64,000 nt of DNA from Luidia sarsii (taxonomy: Eukaryota; Echinodermata; Asteroidea; Paxillosida; Luidiidae): assembly GCA_949987565.1 (NCBI GenBank), contig OX465107.1, positions 20,642,064-20,706,063 of the forward strand, written 5' to 3'. How positions within the stretch are numbered: position 1 is the stretch's first letter; each line of letters starts with the position of its first letter. The position numbers and the translations under genes were made by a program. Under the pieces are notes generated by a model. That model was not told the origin of the DNA, did not search any database, and saw only the letters and a list, made by a program, of their open reading frames with translations. Below are positions 44,767 to 57,360 of this stretch, one piece after another.

Positions 44767-45558
44767 CTGCGAGTGAAAAGAAGGAGGGAGTGCTCAGATC
44801 AGTGGCTGCGTTATCTTGGTAACCTATTCCAGCTTACAAGAGAATACCACAGATGTGGCTCTGTGCTTACCATTCTAGCTTACCAGAGTATACCACAGTG
44901 CTTACATGTAGCATGAGAGAGCAACAACCTATTCCTTTATCCAATCAGAGTTCAGACGTTCAAAGAATCACCCTATACCCCAAAAAACACACCAACTGTC
45001 TAAGGCCTGGATAGCTCAGATGGTAAAATGTGCTGGTATGCAAAACCAGCGGTCTCAGGTTCAAGTCCCAGTGCCAATCAAAGTTTTCCCAGTAGAAAAA
45101 AAAGAAAAGACTTTCATTCTGGAAGTCTGGCTGGCCGCGGAAACATACCGAAGGCCAGTTGTACTGTGTTTACCCCAGGGTACTGTTAAGTACTGTACAT
45201 GTAACTCAGGCTTCAATCAATCACTTGTGGCTAACATCTGTTTAGCCTGCGACAGCAAATGTCTCCGTACACCTGTAAAAGCTTGAAGGATTCACCCCAA
45301 AGTGGCCATTGATCCCCCCTCCTCCCCCCCCCGTTACCATGGCCACTGCGCAAATAGCTCATCCTGGCATTAAGTGTCTGCGTGAAGGTGGATGGAGGGA
45401 GGGGATGGGAAGAGGTTAGGGGGAAGGGGGTCAGGGGTTAAGGAGGGAGAGAGGACGGGGGAGATTGAAAACTGTTAAGGGACTGTGACGGAGGCAGCCC
45501 ACTGAACTAAGGGGCGGGCGTTTTCATCGTCGTGTTTGGCTGGTTTGTGGCGACTTAC
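44767..45558 (-). other. CELF: CELF intron B-C
   Basis: A 792-nt intron, donor GTAAGT and acceptor CGCAG. Contains a plus-oriented SINE (45003-45105) and a G-rich patch (45390-45460). Confidence 0.92.
45003..45105 (+). repeat. tRNA-derived SINE, plus orientation
   Basis: GGCCTGGATAGCTCAGATGG (A box), ATGCAAAACCAGCGGTCTC, then GGTTCAAGTCCCAG (B box) and the tail CAATCAAAGTTTTCCC. Confidence 0.82.
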
Positions 45559-45634
45559 AGGCTAGCTGTTGCATGCCGCTGAGCGCTCCAAAGTTCCCGG
45601 TCTGCGAGGCGTGCTGCATAAGATTGACCAACAT
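45559..45634 (-). CDS. CELF: CELF exon B, start of the linker
   Basis: The exon is 76 nt, phase 0 to 1, between acceptor TATTTGTTGCAG and donor GTAAGT. It encodes MLVNLMQHASQTGNFGALSG, then MQQLA, with one base carried into exon C. It corresponds to [21 protein letters not shown] of vertebrate CELF1 in spacing and in the QxASxxGNxxxLS pattern. Because it is not symmetric, skipping it would break the frame. It and its neighbours A and C fit without needing further exons from the 15.7-kb intron upstream. Confidence 0.93.
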
Positions 45635-46014
45635 CTGCAACAAATATGGAGGTGGGGAAACAGAAGGGAAGAAAAGAGAAAAAGAAAAAGAAAAAAAAAT
45701 GTCAAAATGAAGTCTGGAAAAAAAAAAAAAAAAAAAACACCATAAAAAACAAATTGCAGTTTCAAGTTTCAACTGCCATCTCGAAAAAGAAAACAGATAA
45801 ATCCGAGGAAATGCAGCTCCACAATACGACCCAATGGCGTCTGAAATGCCATCTCCATATTCAAGAGGCGTCTCCGGATAAGGTCAGTGTAATGACGCCG
45901 GCAGATAACCATGGCAACGGACATTTCAGAATGTCAACTTTTACTGGCAAGTCATTCTGCTCGGCCAAGCCTGAAACATGTCTCGGGAGAGCAAATCCCC
46001 CCCTCCCCCTCTCA

Positions 46015-46046
<32 letters not shown>

Positions 46047-46490
46047 CCAACCGAAAAAAACCCCCCATCAACAACCAAAAACACTACAATTCAGCTCACC
46101 ATCCCCTACACAACAAAATGGTAGCATCCACCCGTTTCTATGCACCTCTCCTCTCAGCTCATCAATATTCATGATTGAAGTCACACCCCCGTGCTAAAGT
46201 GCTAAATCCCCCCACCCCCTCCTCCCCGGTACGGCGGCCTCGACCAATCGCATCCAGCATATGCTGCTTCAAATCAATAGGCCCAACCCACTGGATAGAA
46301 GCCAAGCCCGGGCCGTCACATCAGCACTGCGGTGCGTGGGGCTCCCCCAGGCAGCTGACATGGTGGCCTGAAGGAGATCTGAAAATACCCATCTTAGATT
46401 TCCACTTTTGGACAGTGTCAAGTGTTGGTGAGGGCGGAGAAGGGGAACGGCATCAGTTTGGGTGTTCATATAAATTGAGGGTTGACCTTC

Positions 46491-46491
<1 letters not shown>

Positions 46492-46524
<33 letters not shown>

Positions 46525-46548
46525 CTTTTTTTTTTTTGGGGGGGGGGG
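46492..46548 (+). repeat. (TG)16 followed by poly-T and poly-G
   Basis: 46492-46523 is (TG)n on the plus strand, so CA repeat on the CELF sense strand about 0.86 kb upstream of exon B. T12G10 follows at about 46526-46548. Confidence 0.92.
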
Positions 46549-47199
46549 TCGATCCATCGCGTGCCAAGACTCCGAAGCACGGGCCACTTCTCACCCTCAT
46601 TGAGGGCCAAACATGATATCTCTAAGGTGGCTACTTTCTCTTTCTTCTTTTTTTTTCTTTTCCATTTGAGGTGTGTGTTGGTAGGGGGGGGGGGTAATGG
46701 AGGCTTACTCTAAAAAATTGCAATCGCGGGGGTACCCCCCTCCCCCCCCCCCCCTGAAGCTGGCTCATGAACATTGCCGAGATTGGGTGACATGAACGCT
46801 CGAGTTTGGAGGCAAAAAAAAAAAGGGCAGCGGAAAGCCAACAGGACGCTTACTTGCAAGGAATGTATAAGCTGTCATGAAAACAAGAAGATAATAAAAT
46901 CAAGACAAAACAGCACCAACACCCAGCACCCCCCCATGTTATTTTCATCTGTCAAGTGTTCTAGGCAATGATATCATAAATCCCTACGATACGAACCCAA
47001 AGGCCAAGGTGACCATCTGCCCTCGCCACTGTCAGCATAAACACCATCCCAAAAAGGTTTCTTAAAAAGTAATCAGAGTCCCATCAGTAAAACGATTAAC
47101 CAAATGAGGATGGCGTTAAAACCTGTTTCAAAAATGGTTGCATGTTGTTCCTGCACGCATTACAAAGAGCATCCTGTACTTGCTTACAGTACAGTATGT

Positions 47200-47360
47200 A
47201 AAATTGATGTTGCCAACTGCTTAGCGACTTCAATGATGGTTTATCTAAAAAAATGGAGAGGGCCTGACGTTTCAATCATAGCAGGACCTTTCTCAAAGAC
47301 TGAATGCTTATATAGGTGAAACTATGGTACTGTACCGGTACATGTACATGTACATGTACA
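47200..47360 (+). repeat. Dispersed repeat copy followed by (ACATGT)n
   Basis: GGGCCTGACGTTTCAATCAT then AGCAGGACCTTTCTCAAAG at about 47260-47300, and palindromic (TACATG)n at 47338-47361. Confidence 0.75.
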
Positions 47361-47799
47361 GGTATGTATGCTGATATTCATGTGAGGAATTCGGTTCATT
47401 TTAAGAATGTGCAGTATTGCAATGTGCATGTACTCTATGCATCGATAGCACATGTGTATGCAGCATTGGTTTGTGCAGTACTTTTTTTCCCCTTTTAGAT
47501 GGCTAACTTCTTTAAGGCGGTTCTGCTTGGCTGTTTGGCTGAGGTCCAGTGAGCACTCCGCAGTGACCTGCCACAACGTTTTTCATTCTGGCACGCTAGA
47601 CGGAGAATTAATTATTCCGCTAGTTGGGGTTGAGAGGGGAGGGGGGGGGGGGTGTGGGGGCATCGCGCCTCTCGTGCCCAACACGGCGTTCCCACGCCTA
47701 CCCAGAGAGCCAGGGCTGGTTTTCCCCCCGTTGCGTAGCATAGCGCCGACATTTAGTCAATACCATTACCGACAGAAATATGGATTTCAGCTATCACAA

Positions 47800-48046
47800 C
47801 AACGGGACTCTAGAAGGAAGAGGAGGGCAGCAAGGCTGAGATAGGAGATAGAGAAAGAAAGAAAGAACGACGGAGAAAGAGTAGCGGAGAGAAAGAAAGA
47901 GAGTGGGAGAGAGAAAGAAAGAAAGAGCGAGAAAGAGAGATAGAGAGTGGGAGAGAGAAAGAGAGGGAGAAAGGGTAAGAAAGGGTGAGAAAGGGTGAGA
48001 AAGAGAGAGAGAGAGAGAAAGGGTGAGAAAGATAGATAGAGAGATG

Positions 48047-48124
<78 letters not shown>

Positions 48125-48275
48125 TAGAGAGAGACAGAGGAAGATAGAGAGACAGAGGGAGATATAAAGACAGAGAAAGAGAGAGAGGCAGAGAGGGAGA
48201 GAGAAAGACATAGAAGAAAGAGAGAGGGACAAGGAGGGACAGGGAGAAGCAGAGAGACAGAGAAAGAGTGGGAGA
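47800..48275 (+). repeat. (GA)n / purine tract
   Basis: Nearly pure purine plus strand built of GAGA, GAAA and GGGAGA, with an uninterrupted (GA)n at about 48052-48120. The CELF sense RNA is (CU)n. Long Ser/Leu open frames here are artefacts. Confidence 0.95.
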
Positions 48276-49101
48276 GATGTTGTAGATGATGATTAGCATC
48301 AAACCTGCATTCCCATCACTCCTACAGATCAGGCGTAAGAATAGATGGTGTGAAGATGTTAAAACGAAAAGTGAAAAAAAAAAGGGTGGGGGGAGAGAGG
48401 GGTACGCTGAGGGGGTAGGCGCGCACACATCCGGGCAGAGGGGAGGAGATTGGAGGGGAAGATGGGAGATGATGGGACGTCGAGGGAATAGAATGAACAG
48501 TCAAGGAGGCGAGAGTTGGAATATACATTTTGTAAGAGATGCCACTGCACTCCCCCACCCGAACATGTCTCCGGAGAGCAGTGACTTAGGGATTACTGTC
48601 GGGGATGGAGTGCGTAGCGACGGGACAAGAAGTGGGAAGGCAAAACAAACAAACCCAAACCCAAAGAGATACACCGAGACAAAAGGGGCAACAGAATATA
48701 CTCTTGTGTACAGGAGTAAACAAATAATTACATGTCATTAAAAAAACCAGGAGGGCTAGACATCGGAGGGCTCTTTTTTTTTTATCCTAGCATGACATCT
48801 CTCATTCTGCGTCTGAGGAAGGCCCTGGTTGGAGTGTAACATCAGGCCCTACTATTTGTATTTGGGTCATTCAACGAGGGGTTTGCCCTGGCACTCGACG
48901 CAATAAGTACTGTGCACACGGTGCTTATGACCGCGAGTGGGGGAAACCCACATTGAATTACATTCTCCTTGACGCAAAGAGTCGCAAACGTCATATTATA
49001 CCTGCATGTAAATGTACCGGTATGATGCATCTGGGTCATTTTAATCAGTACTGTACGCAGTTTGCAACTTATTTTGTTTTGCAACTCGAGTAACAAATAG
49101 C

Positions 49102-49345
49102 GATATACAAAAAATGTTGCAAACTGCTTACTGACTAAAATTACCAAAATGCAAATCTCAAAATTTAGTCCAAGCCTGACATTTCGATCCTACATGTAGC
49201 TGGACCTTTCTCAAAGGCTTTGAGAAAGGTCCTGCTAGGATCGAAACGTAAGGCAAACTAAATTTTGGCACTTTGACACTCTGCCTTTGAGAAGGGTCCT
49301 GCTACTGCTAGGATCGAAACTTAAGGCCCACTAAATTTTGAGTAA
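49102..49345. repeat. Head-to-head copies of the dispersed repeat with a 31-bp palindrome
   Basis: One plus copy (49102-49216) meets a minus copy, giving the perfect palindrome GGACCTTTCTCAAAG-G-CTTTGAGAAAGGTCC at 49202-49232. A third, minus copy follows at about 49280-49340. Confidence 0.8.
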
Positions 49346-49449
49346 ACAAATAATTACCCAATTTTTTTTTAGATAAATTGGGTCTATAGGTTATCATGAT
49401 ACATGTAGGATCGAGAGAAACTGCCCCCACCCCTCCCCCCAAAAAAAAC

Positions 49450-49590
49450 CTCGCCCTGAAATTAAGGCAAAGACTACATGTAGTTGACAATTTGGGAAGG
49501 CCTCTATCTAATTGGAAGATAGCTCAGATGGTAAGAGTGCTGGTGTGCAAAGTCTCGGGTTCAAGTTTTCTTTGACATTTTTCAAAAGAA
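49450..49590 (+). repeat. tRNA-derived SINE, plus orientation, with deletion
   Basis: AGGCAAAGACTACATGTAG head, AGATAGCTCAGATGGTAAGA A box, GTGTGCAAAGTCTCGGGTTC with the anticodon-arm 3' side deleted, then TTTCTTTGACATTTTTC tail. Confidence 0.75.
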
Positions 49591-50685
49591 AATAGGAGAT
49601 AAAAAGGACTTACTGAGTTACATGTACTGACCAACAAAAATGAGGGTCAATGTGCAACAAAGCTGAACAAAATTAGAGACCTGGATGCACATGGAAAAGG
49701 CCGACTTTTTTTTTTTTTCAAGACAAGAGTTCAGAGGGGCAGAGCAAGAAAGTGAATGAAAGAAAGAAAGGAAGGAAAGGGGAAAAAAAGGTGAGGGATA
49801 TGACACAGCTGAGGAAACAAGAAGTGTGGGGACAGGAATTAGAGAGAGGCAATTGCAGGAAACCCAAGCAAAGTGCAAGCCGATGCGTTCACGGAGAGAT
49901 CAAGAACGGGGGACGTGGGAACGGGAGGAGGAGGAAGGGGGGATGGGATGGCTAAAGGTCGGTGACAGTGTCCCCCCTGGAATTTCCAGAAGCTGAGGTG
50001 GCAGCTAGTATTTGATATGTCAATAAGAATGAGAAATGGTTGATGGTGGAGGCGCTATATAGTCTGATACTCAACCGACTGTAAAGTAGATATAAGATGA
50101 GTGGGAAAAGCAACCTCGTCTAGCTACTCAAATAAGATCCTAAATGCATTGCTTTGCATGCGCTACCGGTAGAAGACTTTACATTAGCCTTTGTAGCACA
50201 GTTTTGACCACTAAAGCCTTTAAGGCAAATACTGCACATCTAGCTGGGGCAGGGCTGCCCATGGCATTCTGCCAATGATTTACTTTTAAGTTTGGTGCAT
50301 TGGGGACAACCTAGCTTGCTGGTCCATGGGTCACGCGCTGGATAGGGAATGAGTGTAAAGTGAGTCCGTGGTGAAATATGTGCACGTAGAATAGGGGAGC
50401 ATCACATGGCACATTCAAAACTGTCATCGCTTTTTGTACGTTCATTTTTTCCTCCAAGTCTGACTATGACCCCTGAAGGTGATAGATTCTACTAGACGAG
50501 TGCCTGAGGTGGGTCGTCAAGGTAGCAAGGTGGGCCATGTCAAGGTTTGTTGATATGCAGTTAATAGGGAGACCCCGGATCTGGGGTGACCCATAAAAGC
50601 GGAGAGGTGGGCTACAGCAGTACTTCCAAGTACAGGCACGACCCTGGTACCGAGGTACCACATACTTTAAACAGAGCAAGACTTA

Positions 50686-51072
50686 AGCCACGTTTCCACT
50701 GGACTAAAAGTTAAGTTTTAACCAAGACGACGGTTAAATTTCCAATGGTCGAATTTGACCATCGTTCCAACTTGGACTTTTGAGGCGGTCAACCGAGTTA
50801 AAGTAATTGAGCTGGCAAAAATTATGTGTGCACAGTGCATGTACGCCGAGTCGCGTTTTACCGAGTGGTGCATTTCCACTGGACTAATCGGCTCGATTAA
50901 ACTTACCTGGTCACTTTGACTGGGCAGAGGCTGGCCGGTAAAAGTAACCTTTGGGCTCGGTTAAAGTAACCCGCGAGGAAATCTAACTGGGCCGTTTCCA
51001 CTGGACTTAAATGGGAAAAGTAACCATCGTCTCGATTACTTTGACCAAAATAAGTCCACTGCAAATGCGGCT
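50686..51072. mobile_element. 387-bp MITE with TTA target-site duplication
   Basis: The left end is AGCCACGTTTCCACTGGACT. The complement of the right end is AGCCGCATTTGCAGTGGACT. Flanking TTA at 50683-50685 and 51073-51075 suggests a TWA-type duplication as in PIF/Harbinger elements, though the TIR is not diagnostic. The interior contains further inverted TTTCCACTGGACT words. No transposase. Confidence 0.75.
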
Positions 51073-51879
51073 TTAGAGTGAGAGAGACGGAGGGAAGCAC
51101 GCACAAAATCCCTTGGGGGGGGGGGGGGGTTAGGGGTTCATCATAAAAGTGAACAGCTCACTTGAACACGGCTTGATGCTGCAAGAGCCAGCCTTCTATG
51201 ACTTGTGAATCGCATCGGGGTACTGGAGTACCAAAGTTTATTAAGTGATTTTTTTTTTCTTCAACGGTTTATTTGATTATCTTATCTGATATACTGTGCA
51301 TGTCGGCCTATCACTAGTGCATGTACATGTACCTGGTACGTAAATGTGATTCAAGTTTGCAGACTGTCAAAGATTGGATAAATGTGTTTCTAATACAGTA
51401 TTAAATTTCCAGATGACTTGGGACTGACTCAAAGTTTGAAATTTGTGACGCGGAATCGACCTACATGGGCCTGAACTTGAACTCAGACAGCGAGTCAATA
51501 ATCCAGTCTACATGTATGTAATGTGGCTGGTATTAAAAAGCTGGAAAGAGCGCCCTCGTACGGTATAAATCAATAACCATCTGGATGGAGCCATTTTTTA
51601 TGGGGGAGGGGGGTTTAGGGGGGAGGTTGGTTGCTATGGCTTTCACAGTCCCCCCTTGTCCTCTGACGACCCCAAATTTCCCAGTGGCTTGGATGAAGCG
51701 GTTTCCCTCTTCAATTAGGAACAACGGAGGCCTTTAATTATCTCTCCCATGTGCTGGCATGGGGGGGGGGGGGGTTAGTCCACCCCGGGCTGTCTGCGGC
51801 TTAAGGTCAAGGTGAACATGCTGGACGGGTGGCAATTGCCTCTCCACCCGTGGACTGTGGGAATTACAGAAAAATGACA

Positions 51880-52143
51880 GGCCAGGGTAGAGAATAGCCC
51901 CCGCACATCATGGACTCACAACTACCGGTAAGACTGCCACCACCAGGCCAGGGTAGAGAATAGCCCCCGCACATCATGGACTCACAACTACCGGTAAGAC
52001 TGCCACCACCAGGCCAGGGTAGAGAATAGCCCCCGCACATCATGGACTCACAACTACCGGTAAGACTGCCACCACCAGGCCAGGGTAGAGAATAGCCCCC
52101 GCAAATCATGGACTCACAACTACAGGTACGACTGCCACCAAGT
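51880..52143. repeat. 66-bp tandem array, four copies
   Basis: Unit begins GGCCAGGGTAGAGAATAGCC and includes CATGGACTCACAACTAC. Copies start at 51880, 51946, 52012 and 52078; the first three are nearly identical, the last has a few changes. Because 66 is divisible by 3, the minus strand stays open as a 22-residue repeat. Confidence 0.95.
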
Positions 52144-52227
52144 CGGGCGGCATCTCAAACCCGATGCCTTCTTGAGGTCCGTGCGTGTACTTTCTCGACA
52201 CTACCCTGCGGTCACTTTTCACCAGAC

Positions 52228-52376
52228 TCATTGCAACGTGCACAACGATCAATCGCAAGTCGATGAGCGATGCACAGAAACCCTTTATGGCCTACAGTGT
52301 GTCACAACTTGAGATGGGTTATCCGTCGTAAAGTGAGTTACGATGCATTGTAAAGCTGAATAAAATCCAGCCCTTG
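52228..52376 (+). repeat. Dispersed repeat, copy 2 (shared with 30225)
   Basis: GCAACGTGCACAACGATCAA through GGGTTATCCGTCGT to AAATCCAGCCC; same order of motifs as at 30225-30370. Confidence 0.55.
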
Positions 52377-53439
52377 CCAGCCTGGTAGATTTGATCCATG
52401 AGTGTCACCCAGACCAGTTTCTCTTCAGCATGTCTGCATATACCTTTACAATGTAGGTGATTCTATGCCCACCACACCATCCAGCCACTCCCTTGACATG
52501 GCTGCCAAAGAATGAGCCAGGAACTTTTGGACGCCTTCAGACAACTACTCTACTCAACCACAGAGCTACAATTCTTTAACGATTATCCATTTTCTTACGG
52601 GAGGCAGAAATCTTGTTTCTTTTTAAAAACTACGAATCCAATTTGCTTCTCGTAAGGATTACAGGAAAAAAAAATGGCCAATAATTTTTTTTTATCTGCC
52701 CTGTTTAATGCAAAATGGATTAGAGAAATCAATTTATGAGCTTACCAGGCTAATCTGCTAGCTAATACACGTACATCAGCTACATGTACATGTACTTATC
52801 CTGTGACCATGCAAATTGTATGCATGTATTCCAATCCCGACGCAAAAATGGTTTAATTTTATCTCTGCCTAATTACAACTTCAACTCACGCGCTTCAAAA
52901 GATGAAACTACAGTGCGAGGATGTACAAATGCTTTGATATGACAGTGCACAAGTTAGCTGAAGCTTTCTGTGTCCCCCCCCTTATTTCAAATCTCATTTC
53001 CTTTCCTTTCTACATGTTCTAATGGGATGTTGGACTTTGTATGTTTCCTCTACAGATGATACAGAGAGGATGCAGACACACAGACAGACAGACACAGCCT
53101 GCATATTAAAATTCCCTCTACTGAGGGCGAAAAACAAAATCCCCTTCTCTGTTCCCCTTCCAACATCCTGAACATTTCCTTAGCTTGTACAGTATGTAGG
53201 TCAGTCTTGAAGGGGGGGGGAGGGACACTATTTTTTAAATATTTTTCAGAAAGACCTTAGACAGATCCCTGGTGCCGTTACAGCAAGCGCATTAGTGGTG
53301 CCCTGGGGAGATGGAGGAGTTCGGGAGGATCAAGTCATACCTCCCTCCCCCCCCTTCAGACAAAAAAATTGAACTGGCCGACAAATGTAGTAATCTTTTA
53401 AGAGAATTCCCAAAGACTGGGGCACCTGAGGTAGGGGAC

Positions 53440-54062
53440 AATAATCTTTCTCTCTCTGTCTTTCTCCCTCTTTCTCTCCCTCTCTCTATATATGTACATC
53501 TCTCTATCTATCTCTTTCTCTCTCTCTTTCTGTCCTTATCTCTCCCTTTCTCTATATATCTCTCTCTATCTCTATCTCTCTCTTTCTCTCTCGCTTTTTT
53601 GATCTCTTTCTCTCACTTTCTCGATCTCTTTCTCTCTCTCGCTTTCTCTGTCTCTCTCTCTTTCTCTCCCCCTCTCTCTCCCTTTCTCTATATATACATC
53701 TCTCTCTATCTCTCTCTTTGTCTCTCTCGCTTTCTCTGTCTCTCTATATACTGGTATCTCCCTCTTTCTCTCTCTCACTTTCTGTCTCTCCCTTTCTCTC
53801 TATCCCCCCCTCTCTCTACCTGTACATGTATCTCTCTCTCTTTATCTCTCTGTCTCTCTATCTCCCTCTTTCACTCTCTGCCTTTCTGTCTCAAGCTCTC
53901 TCTATATCTATCTCTGTCTCTCTTTCTCTCTCCCTCTCGCTGTTTTTCTCTGTCTCTTCCTTCTGTCTCTGTCTGTATCTGTCTTGACTCTCTCTTTGTC
54001 TCCCTGTCTCTGTCTCTCTCTCTGCCTGTGCCTGTCTCTCTGTTCTGTCTGTCTCTCACCCC
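53440..54062 (+). repeat. (CT)n / pyrimidine tract
   Basis: More than 600 bp of CTCTCT, CTTTCT and CTCCCT with TATATA/GTACAT interruptions and TCTGTCTC toward the right end. The CELF sense RNA is (GA)n. The long open frame across it is an artefact. Confidence 0.95.
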
Positions 54063-54349
54063 TCTCCATGTTGTGGGGGGGGGGTATGATCACTGGTTTG
54101 CTCCAGACCACTCAACTTGTTCCTATTGCCAAACAACAAACTATCAGCAGTGGTGCACAGTAAGTCTACGATTTTGAATGGAGGCTATTAAATTCTGCAG
54201 AATAATATTTTGGATACCGGTACATGTAGGCCTTCATAATCAATCAATACAAAACAACAACACTACAAGAAAACGGTACTCCGCCTTGCCAATTTACAGC
54301 CCATGCTGGATGAATCTTTTAACGGCTCATCTTTTATTTCTGTTTTCTT

Positions 54350-54570
54350 CTTCTTTTTTTTTTTTTTGGGGGGGGGAGACTTTTTGAAATGCCATCCATG
54401 TGAGGCTGTGAGCCTGATTCAGTTGCAATCAAGAATTGCACTTTTATAGCAGTGGGATTAAAGCTTCACTCCCACGATAGATTACCCCCTCCCTCCATCT
54501 CCTCCTACTACTCTCTCTCTTTCGCTCTCTCTCTCTATCCCCAACCCCCCCCCCCCAAAAAAAAAAAAAT
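54350..54570 (+). repeat. T-then-G and C-then-A homopolymers
   Basis: T13G9 at about 54355-54377 and C13A13 at about 54545-54569, with (CT)n between. Confidence 0.85.
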
Positions 54571-55436
54571 ATTGCCCCTTAGGAGCCAAGAGGCAACTGT
54601 CTGTCGGTCTCTCTGTCGGTCTGCCGAAAGACCATCCTAAGACCTCGAAATGATGTAATCACAGCCTTTAATTCAATAGAGAGAGAGGGGGATGGAAATT
54701 ATGTCGCCACTAGTCAGGGGAACATGGGCACCAACTTTTCCCCGGGGCTGGACGGTGTATTTTTTTTTCTCCCCCCAACTTCTCCTCCTCCTGCCTAGCC
54801 CATCTCTCTCCCCAGTCTTTTTCTTTTACATAATTCGACAGCAGAGGCAATTGGAGACACGGTCATTTGTTTAATCTTACCTCCGCCCGCAATCAGGAGG
54901 CCTGCTTCAGCGGCAAATGCAATTACCGAAGTGTTGACGACTGAGGGTTGGTGGTGGTAGTCAGTAGAGGAAGGGGTTCAAATAGGCTACGGGTTTGGGG
55001 GGGGTAGTTGGTGCTTTGTTTTCTATCGTTTTATTTTTTTAATATTTTTTATAAAGCGGTTCGCTGTATTAGCTTCTGGACAAGAGGGGGGCAATCGATC
55101 CAGAGATGCCAGACTCGTGTACTTTTAAATTTTTTTTTTTTTAAACAGGATATGCCGTACGTACATGTACGTGTGCGGCGTAAAAAGTGTTATGTGAAAA
55201 GGCCACTGGGAGGCACAGTACACTGTACAGAGGCACATCAAGCACACCTACACAATCCAGCTCACTTGGCTCACATCATAATACATGTAGTACGCATCGC
55301 ATAGGGCCAGGAAAAATAGAATATGTAATTACCCTTGTGAAAAAAAATGAAAGAAAAAATGACACTTTGCAACTGTGGAATAATTTTCCTTCTTTGCAAA
55401 TGCGTGGCCAATTGAGATGCAGTCTAAGCATGGTCT

Positions 55437-55670
55437 AAGGGAGGGGAGGAGAGGAGAGGAGAGGAGAGGAGAGGGGAGGGGAGGGGAGGGGAGGGGAAGG
55501 GGAAGGGGAGGGGAAGGGGAGGGGAGGAGAGGGAGAGGGGGAGGGGAAGGGAGGAGAGTGGAGGGGAGGGGAGGGGAGGGGAGAGAGGAGGGGAGGGGAG
55601 TGGAGAGAGGAGGGGAGAGGAGGGGAGGGAGAGGGAGGGGAGGGGGAGGGGGAGGGGGAGAGCATGGGGG
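55437..55670 (+). repeat. (GGGGA)n / (GGAGA)n purine minisatellite
   Basis: Tandem GGGGA and GAGGA pentamers over about 230 bp. Quadruplex and triplex prone on the plus strand; CCCCU-rich in CELF sense. Confidence 0.95.
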
Positions 55671-57194
55671 GTTGTCATCATTTTGATAATGGTTCCACTC
55701 GCACCCCTGCAACTCTCGTCTCCTTGAACCAGAACCCTCCTTTTCCCAAAGGTGCGTGGAATGCTGACGCAAAGGGTGTACGGTTACAACTCAAGCACGC
55801 ATTTAATGTCTCTACCAAGCGTTCTCCTGCATGGACACGGTGACTTCAAGAGAGGCCAGAGCCATGTATGTGTTTTTAGTTTGCTTGTCAATTTGCGTTT
55901 TTTTTTTTTTTTTTTTAACCAAAGGCAGGCTCTGAACCAAGTACATAATGTAGGTCAAACTATGACCCCCCATGCATGCCATGCACATAATCCCCAACAC
56001 CAAAAGAGAGGGGCTTAGACGAGATATTGCATATGCCACACACTGTCTGCAGATCCACTGAAAACAAACAAACAGACAAACAAAATCACTATTATCTGAC
56101 ACCAAAACGGCCAAAATCGAATAAAAAAGAAAGCCAAGTAATAATATATCTCTGGGACTCCGTTAAGAAATTTCACTGACGCCATGTGTTGGGACGCCGA
56201 CTTCAGTCACCCATGAGGAAATTCAGAGTGCCATCTTTTGAAAGAAAAAAAGAAGAAGAAAAAAGAAAGAAAGGAAATCTGTCTTCATCAGCTGGGAGGG
56301 AGTGCTCTGCGGAGGAGGAAGGAGGCTGGATTTTTCTGTTTCTTATTGTTTTTTCCCCCCTCAACTGTGTGGGTCCAACTAAATTTCCTGGGATCAGGCC
56401 GATCCTTTCAGGCTGACCCTTGGAGTGAACTGAACCAGGGACCAGCTGACTTCCTCCCAGACCCAACCTCCCCCAGCGGTGCGCAGAGACCTTGGCTTGG
56501 GGTTTGTGGTCAATGGCTGGCAACTTGGGGCAAAGTTGGGGGGTAGGGGGAGGGGGAGGGGGAGGGGAGGGGGAAGAGGGGGAGAGGAGGAAGGATGGAC
56601 AAAGCAGAAGCAGCCTCTCAGTAAGCTTGGGGAAATCCGCAAATCGATACTCATGGAACCCCCCTGGACGTCAAAGTATTTGACCTTGGCAGGTCGGAAA
56701 TGCCTGCCAGTCTGGGTGGGAAGTAGCCCCCACTAGACAAGGAGAATGCAATTCAATGAGGGTTTGCCCTGCTCAGCACTGAATGCCTATTGCTTTGCCC
56801 AATGCCTAATGGAAAAAAAAAATTCTCAGCTGTGAGTTTAGAAAGACCAAAAGTCCCCCAAACCCTCCCCCAAACCCCACCAGGGTTCCACTTTCATAGA
56901 ACTGAAAATAACCTTTAGTTAAGCACCAAAAAGCCTTAGTTGAAAAAACAACCCTGACAGCCATAGTTCCATTAGTACAGTATCTCATTGCAAGCAAAGA
57001 CTGAGTCTAGTCACAATCAGTGCTTGAGTGCCTGCTGAAAAAATACAGTGCAGGCAATCGGTCAAAGCATTTAGCATACTGTTCAATTACGGTACACGTC
57101 GCAGGGCAAACCATTGGTGAAGTACATTCTCCTCGACACAAAATCCTATCAAAATCCAATCACAATCAGGTCAAAAAGCAATTGGTATTACATA

Positions 57195-57360
57195 ACAGTG
57201 TGAAAGGGCAAAGCCCTTTTCATCCGAGGAAGATTTTTCTTGCTTAGCAGATTTTCTGTGCTCTATGAAATAGGCCCCAGTGTGCTGAAGGTACATGTAC
57301 AGTACAGTACCGTACCTACATGTACTGTACAATGTACATGTACATGTATGTCCGCTGTAT
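57195..57360. repeat. Dispersed repeat and (ACATGT)n palindromic repeat
   Basis: GTGCTCTATGAAATAGGCCC with a preceding TTGCTTAGCAGATTTT resembles 44325-44375. ACATGT/GTAC-rich palindromic tracts follow at 57290-57356 and again at 57745-57797. Confidence 0.6.

Noticed and set aside
47787..48428. 213-codon Ser/Leu-rich minus-strand frame
   Set aside because: Translation of a (CT)n microsatellite.
53311..54177. 288-codon Ser/Leu-rich plus-strand frame resembling a multi-pass membrane protein
   Set aside because: Hydrophobic character comes from CTCTCT translated as Leu/Ser; pure simple repeat.
55329..55772. Pro/Leu/Ser-rich 147-codon frame
   Set aside because: Translation of the GGGGA/CCCCT pentamer tract.
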